From contig NC_057864.1 in NCBI RefSeq assembly GCF_019393635.1, positions 480,559,617-480,623,616 on the forward strand: 64,000 bases of DNA, read 5' to 3'. Position numbers and translations under genes: made by a program. Every line of letters begins with the position of its first letter. The first letter of the stretch is position 1. Below the pieces are notes generated by a model. The model made no database searches. It was given only the letters and a program-made list of their open reading frames with translations, and was not told where the DNA came from. Shown one piece after another: positions 58,790 to 64,000 of this stretch. This DNA comes from Dromiciops gliroides (taxonomy: Eukaryota > Chordata > Mammalia > Microbiotheria > Microbiotheriidae).

Positions 58790-59165
58790 GTGCTACAATC
58801 TGGTCAGACTGGCCTTCCTTCTATTCCTCATGTACAGCAACCCATTTCCCATCTCTGTATGTTTGCCTTGTCTGTGCCCCATGCCTGGAATCCATTCTCT
58901 CTCCTCATCTCCTCCTCAGAATCTCTCTCTTCTTTCAAAACTCTACATGGAGCCTCCCTCCAATCCCTCAGCTGCTAGAAAGCCAAGACAGTGGCTTGTT
59001 GCTGATGTCCATCCCTCTTTTAGGGGTGGCCTGAAGATCATTCATCTGAGGCAATTCCCCTGCCCTCACCTTCCTCAAGACTGAAAGCCGGTGGTTTTCT
59101 TTCTGTAAACATTTCTCCTCTCTTTGCCCTGGCTCCCCTTGCCCCAGGCATCAAGAGTGCTCATG
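58790..59165 (+). mobile_element. L2 LINE 3' region
   Basis: CCCCATGCCTGGAATCCATT at 58878-58897 and CTTTCAAAACTCTACATGGA. Opposite in orientation to the L2 piece beside it. Confidence 0.65.
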
Positions 59166-59268
59166 TTTAGGCCATGAGTCCCTCTATGAGTTAAACGGCT
59201 CCCAAAGCAGACAGACCCATCACTTCCTGAAGTATTGGTCTGTCTGGTTCTTTGTAGATTATTAGCAA

Positions 59269-59428
59269 GGGGCAGCTAGGTGGTGCAGTGGATAAATCAC
59301 CGGCCCTGGATTCAGGAGTACCTGAGTTCAAATCTGGCCTCTGACACTTGACATGTAGTAGCTGTGTGACCTTGGGCAAGTCACTTAACCCCCATTGCCC
59401 ACCAAAAAAAAAAAGAAATAAAAATAAA
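59269..59428 (+). mobile_element. tRNA-derived SINE, type A
   Basis: Flanked by TGTAGATTATTAGCA on both sides. Confidence 0.95.
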
Positions 59429-59559
59429 ACCTAGTGATGTAGATTATTAGCAGCTTCCCGGAAAGTGAGCTGTCAGTCTTTGGGTCTGGTCATTCAAACT
59501 ACTCTGAACATACTCCACCATTCTACCAACAGCTGGTCTCCATGAATATATGCATAAAC

Positions 59560-59945
59560 CTCTGAGGGCAGCAACTGTTTTGCTTTTCTCTTTGTAACTA
59601 ACTCTAGTGCTTAGCATCCTACCTAACAATCAATCAGTCCTCAGCCAACAAGCATTTATGAAGCTGGGGAGTCAAAACAAGGCAAAAACAGTCCCTTCCC
59701 TCAAAGAGCTCGCATTCTGATAGGGGGAGAAGCATGGGAATAGCTATGTGCAAACAAGATAGATAGAGGGAACGTGGATAGTAATCTGAAAGGGAAGGCA
59801 CTAGCCGTGAAGGAAGGGGACTCAGAAAAGGGTGGAATAAGAACTGGGTCTTGAAGAAAGCCAGGAGGTGGAGGTGAGGAGAGACAGCAGGCTAGGGATG
59901 GAGATCCTGTTGCTTCAGTAAGTGCTTAATAAATGCTCGTTGGTT
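59560..59945. mobile_element. two L2 3' fragments, back to back
   Basis: Plus-strand L2 end at 59560-59630 (CTCTGAGGGCAGCAACTG), then a minus-strand L2 at 59640-59900 (CAACAAGCATTTATGAAGCT, GTCCCTTCCCTCAAAGAGCT). Confidence 0.7.
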
Positions 59946-60035
59946 GATTGGCCAGTCGATCTCTCAATACTTTCTACAAGGAGACTCACGAGAGGCTTTG
60001 TCTAATGCTTTGCTATAATCCAGGTGTGCCTACAG

Positions 60036-60240
60036 CAGAGGCATCAAACACAAAAAGATGGGGGCGGGCAGGGGGAGGGATTAAACAGCACCTGAGTTAA
60101 TATGCAGGTCGCATATTAACTTAGAAAACCACATAATAACATTATCTATATTCTATTATATTTTTATTTACGTTGTCAAGTATTTACCAAATGTAACTTT
60201 GTCAGGAGGAAGTGTTGCTGAGGGGTGTTTAATCTCTCTG
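60036..60240. mobile_element. complete hAT-type MITE
   Basis: Terminal inverted repeats CAGAGGCATCAAACAC and GTGTTTAATCTCTCTG bound a 205-bp element. Flanking 8-mers GCCTACAG (60028-60035) and GTCTACAA (60241-60248) match at 6 of 8 positions. Family shared with 45755-46104. Confidence 0.8.
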
Positions 60241-60248
60241 GTCTACAA

Positions 60249-61480
60249 CATTCCTCTTTTTAACCAATTAATCCCTCATCATAAAAAGGAAAAGAAGTTT
60301 AATTGGCATGACTTATTCTTGAGGAGTTTGTGCTAACTCAGAGCTATAATGATTGTCAGTGCTATAGGGAAAATGGAGGGCTCTAGGGCATTGAAGTATT
60401 CATGGGGAAGAGGCCAACTTTCACAGCAGGTGAAAAATTCTTCTGGGGTACCCCAGCCATTCTGGGCCAGGGGGCGGTGGGGCAAAAGGACAGCCACGTA
60501 AACTGATTTCCCTGGACCTTCTTCTGTGGTATTTGGAGAGTGAGATATTTGGAATGATTGTTACCTAGTGTGAGAGAACAGAAACAACTCTGGATTTAGA
60601 GACAGAAGACCTGGCTCTAGTTACTTGTACCTGGAAGAGCTTCTATTCCCTTGCGTGAAAAACAAGCTAGCCCTAAGGTTCCTTCTAGCTCAAAATCCTA
60701 TGATCCCACATTTATTGATCAGACTGACGTCTGGGTAATGGGGAGCCAAGGGAGAAGTGAGAGTGAGAAGCAAGATTGTAGTCAGAGGTGGTTGAGGGTA
60801 AGAGGAAAAGTGGCACCTTCAATGTTTGCTTCTGTCTTCATTGTAATGAGTTGGGCATGTTCACAGGTGTCTGTGTTGACCCAGGTACTATTCGTACCAT
60901 TCCACAGCTGACAGCCAAAGTGCACTTGAAAGAGTAACCGACAATGAACCTGTGCTCCAGGTCCAGCCTGGAGCTGATGGCTGAGCTCATTCCTGCTCCC
61001 TGGGATTCAGAGAAAAGTTGTCTCCTCACTGACTATAGGGTCATGACAACTCTCCGCCTCTCTAGGTTATCCCACAGCATCCCTTTAAAAATTCCTTGCA
61101 GTGGTGCAGGGATAGGGTGGGCTGGTGGGAGTTGTTCATTCTCACTGGCCCCCACCTTTGGATGGCTTGACTTACTCCTTACCACCATTACCTCAGCTTC
61201 TCAACTCAGGTGTTCCTCTATCCCTCTCTTTACTCCTCCCCTTTCAGGACTGATTTTCCTTTCAAACCAGGAGTTGGAAGAAAAATACCATGGGAAGGAA
61301 AAGCGGTCCAGACCCCACTTCTCAGATCATAGCCAGCTCATCACAGACTCCTTTGCCAAGAAAGATGAAAGTTTAGGTTTTTTTGGTCTGGGAAGTTTTG
61401 AAATTTAATCAATAATTCTCTTTTGTTTGCTCTGACCTCCCAATCTAGAAAATCCTTGGCACTTGTTAAAAAAACAATCT
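60249..61480. other. mostly single-copy DNA
   Basis: A MIR-like piece lies at 60580-60705 (GAGACAGAAGACCTGGCTCT, AGGTTCCTTCTAGCTC). The 154-codon plus frame at 60944-61408 shows no known domain. Confidence 0.4.
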
Positions 61481-61560
61481 CAATTTCTGTCTCACTCTCT
61501 TTCTCTCTCACTGTCTGTCTATCCATCTCTGTCTGTCTCTGTCTCTCTGTCTCTTTTCTC
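61481..61560. repeat. (TC)/(TCTG) pyrimidine repeat
   Basis: CT-rich run with CTGTCTGTCT blocks. Confidence 0.9.
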
Positions 61561-61689
61561 CCAACCTCCCAGACATGCCCTCTATCATCTTTCTTTGCTA
61601 TATTTGGACAAGGAAGTGTTACAGGGGAAATTGGTGGAGTTTTGGGGTTGGGGGTTCTTAGGAATTCCTCTTTAAAGAATTATACCCTC

Positions 61690-62272
61690 TTGCACACAAA
61701 TCCAATGAGAATAAAATAATATTTTATTAAAATGAGGGTTAAGTGACTTGCCCAAGGTCACACAGCTAGTAAGTGTCAAGTGTCTGAGGCTGGATTTGAA
61801 CTCAGGTCCTCCTGAATCCAGGGCCGCTGCTCTATCCACTGAGCCACCTAGCTGCCCCTAAAATAATATTTTATTTAGGTGCTAGAGAAAGGAAACCAAG
61901 AGAGAAGTCAAACTTCTCTCATGGGGAGATAGCATGGCACAGAGACGTGGTTCTCTGAGATACCTATCTCCTTGAGTAGGAGAAAGGCAAATACTTTTAT
62001 AGAGGACCAATGGTGTAGGAACCGATGGAACTATCATATTACTGTGGAAAGTTTGGGGGTGATCACCTGAGGGAGGACCGTATGCCACTGGTGGTGGCTG
62101 GGGTAAGTTGGGTGAGAGTTGGCTCCCATCTCTGGAGCCATCTCCGTCCCCCTCAGACCACTCAGACAGCAGCAATACCTAATGGGCTTATCGCTCTTGT
62201 TTCAAGGTGTGTCTCAAGGAGAAGACCTGTGTCAGCTGGCCAGGTGAAACTTTAATAGTCCTAACACTGTAA
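61690..62272 (-). mobile_element. possible solo LTR, split by a SINE
   Basis: The outer sequence on the minus strand begins TGTTACAGTGTTAGGACT, like the LTR starts elsewhere here, and has an AATAAA signal near the other end. The left boundary and target duplication are not clear. Low-confidence fossil call. Confidence 0.35.
61729..61858 (-). mobile_element. tRNA-derived SINE, type A
   Basis: Flanked by AAAATAATATTTTATT on both sides; short tail. Confidence 0.93.
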
Positions 62273-62738
62273 CAGAAGGAAACAGAAAGCAAACAAAAGA
62301 GATTTGGAGAACTGTAAGCCTCTCTTGGGAGGGGAGAGGGAGGAAGAAGAGAATGAGGACTTGCTTGCCTTAGTTTATCCCATCAGGTGAGGTCAACAAA
62401 AACAGGATCTGCCCAGAGCTGCCTCCTGGGCTCAGCCTAAGTGCTGGGGACCTTGGTGTGGCAGGTGCGTGCCTGCTGCCGTGGCAGCTTCTCACCACAG
62501 CTTCTATCCTCTCAGACTCCCACTTCCACGATGTCAGTTGTGGGGGTTCCCCCAGGATGTCCCCTCCTCCACTTGTCACACACAAGTATGTGCTTCTTTC
62601 TCTCTCTCTGTCACACACACACACACACACCCCTCTTAGGACAGGTGGGACTCTCTTGTCAGTTAAAAGTCTGGCCACAATAATCTGGAGTCAGGGTGAC
62701 TCCTGAGGGAAATGAGGAAGTAAGAAATGCTGATTAGG
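62273..62738. other. unassigned sequence with a (CA) run
   Basis: (CA)10 at 62611-62632; nothing else recognised. Confidence 0.4.
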
Positions 62739-62739
62739 A

Positions 62740-62784
<45 letters not shown>

Positions 62785-63085
62785 CTCTCTCTCGCTCTCT
62801 CTCTCTCGCTCTCTCTCTCTCTCGCTCTCGCTCTCGCGCTCTCGCTCTCTCGCTCTCTCTCTCGCTCTCTCTCGCTCTCTCTCTCGCTCTCTCTCGCTCT
62901 CTCTCTCGCTCTCTCTCTCGCTCTCTCTCGCTCTCTCTCTCTCTCGCTCTCTCTCGCTCTCTCGCTCTCTCTCGCTCTCTCGCTCTCTCTCGCTCTCTCT
63001 CGCTCTCTCTCTCTTGCTCTCTCTCTCTCTCTTTCTTCTTCTATCCTTCTCTCTCTTTTTCTCTCCCTGTCTGTCTCTTTTTTTC
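62739..63085. repeat. long CT array with regularly spaced CTCG variants
   Basis: About 290 bp of (CT)n carrying CG every 6-12 bp (CTCTCTCG and CTCTCTCTCG units), then a purer pyrimidine run. It gives long Arg/Glu or Ser/Leu frames that are artefacts. Confidence 0.97.
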
Positions 63086-63218
63086 ATTTGCCATCAGACT
63101 CCAGGCTCCACAACTCTTGGCAACCCTAAGGGGTGCTACAAATGCATCCTGGGATGATGTAAAATTCCCTTGTCCAAGCTTTCCCCTAAAGAAAAGGCAG
63201 GAGAATGTTCCTCTCTGT

Positions 63219-63341
63219 TTTTTTTTTTTTTTAAGTGAGGCAATTGGGGTTAAGTGACTTGCCCAGGGTCACACAGCTAGTAAATCAGGTCCTCCTGACT
63301 CCAAGGCCGGTGCTCTATCCACTGCGCCACCTAGCTGCCCC
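63219..63341 (-). mobile_element. tRNA-derived SINE, type B, internally deleted
   Basis: Flanked by CCTCTCTGTTTTT on both sides. About 30 bp are missing between CACAGCTAGTAA and TCAGGTCCTCC. Confidence 0.94.
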
Positions 63342-63835
63342 TCCTCTCTGTTTTTGATAGAGATTAGGGACTATGGGACTGAAACATGGCATATATCAGC
63401 CACACTTGGGTGATATACTGGTTAATTTTTGGTCTTTTTCTCTTTTCTATTCTTTGTTATAAGGGATGAGATGCTGAGAGGGGACGAAGGGGGGATATAA
63501 TGGGAAATCAAGGTAGTTTAGCAAAAAAGAAAGATATCAACAAAAATTTAAATGGAAAAATGCATTCCAGAATTTTGTCAGGAATCGGAGTCAAGCTCAC
63601 CAACTACACAACATATTTTTTAGTTGGAGGATTCTCTTTCTTTCTGAAAATAGAGGCCATAGCCCTGTAGCCCTTCTTTCATGTCCATGACTTTTTCAGA
63701 GAGCACCAACAGCAACTCAGTAGTCCCACCTTCAAGTTCATTGCTCACTGAGTCCCAGCCATATTGGATGACTGGCCAATTGTTTGATTGGCATTTGATT
63801 GACTGATGATTCCTTCATCATCTTCACCTGTGACC
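63342..63835. other. single-copy DNA
   Basis: About 490 bp with no recognised repeat or exon. Confidence 0.35.
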
Positions 63836-64000
63836 ACAGGCTCATAGCTCAAGAGCTGACAAGTACACCAGAGGCCATGGAGTCCAACCCCTTATTTTAG
63901 TTGAGGAAACTGAGGCCAAGGTAAGTTAAAAGACTTCAAAGGGTCATAGATATAGAGCTTCAGGGGATGTCGCAAGCCATTCTGTCCACCCCTGACCCCT
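63836..64000 (-). mobile_element. MIR-type SINE, cut by window end
   Basis: CCAGAGGCCATGGAGTCCAA, GTTGAGGAAACTGAGGCCAA, then a second similar start at 63940-64000. Confidence 0.55.

Noticed and set aside
62727-63257. 176-codon Ser/Leu-rich and 117-codon Arg/Glu-rich frames
   Set aside because: They are produced by the CT/CTCG array and end in a SINE.

Overview
This window reads as vertebrate, and specifically marsupial, intergenic or intronic DNA. I see no complete protein-coding host gene. The marsupial call rests on some 35 copies of a tRNA-derived SINE with the GGGGCAGCTAGGTGG head, on longer tRNA SINEs whose tails resemble the BovB/RTE LINE, and on marsupial-type L1, L2 and L3/CR1 LINEs. 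I cannot tell American from Australian marsupials by reading alone. Two SINE tail types recur and are called type A (ends near CTCATTGCC) and type B (ends near CCAATTGCCTCAC) below.

Layout: 1-3010 holds an inverted L1 5' part and an L3/CR1 tail with nested SINEs. 3955-7430 is an L1 ORF2 piece broken by SINEs and a probable solo LTR. 7431-10440 is an unresolved region, a second inverted L1 ORF1 piece, a pyrimidine tract and single-copy sequence. 10620-12370 is an L3/CR1 LINE. 12370-18840 mixes single-copy DNA carrying MEF2/SRF-like motifs with old DNA transposons, MIR-type SINEs and L1 ends. 18840-20110 is single-copy sequence with one candidate exon on the minus strand, followed by a 46-bp minisatellite. 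20343-26800 is ordinary old repeats plus a 5'-truncated L1. 26806-39038 is one old L1 swollen from about 6-7 kb to 12 kb by seven SINEs, a solo LTR and a 4.1-kb NAMPT processed pseudogene. 39050-53100 is mostly L2, MIR and SINE DNA. 53302-57023 is a young LTR retroviral element with two LTRs that look identical, sitting inside a SINE. 57175-64000 holds further SINEs, L2, a hAT MITE, a possible LTR and a long CT/CTCG array.

The only confidently recognised host protein sequence is NAMPT (nicotinamide phosphoribosyltransferase), present as a decayed, intronless copy with its long 3'UTR. The most interesting items are the recent non-autonomous retroviral element and its solo-LTR relative, the nested stack with the NAMPT copy, a templated fold-back insertion at 33226-33325, two SINEs that used the same target site, and the candidate exon at 19790-20049. 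I found no operon-like or CRISPR-like system and nothing I can defend as a new biological system. All family names come from recognition by eye; boundaries of old repeats are approximate.
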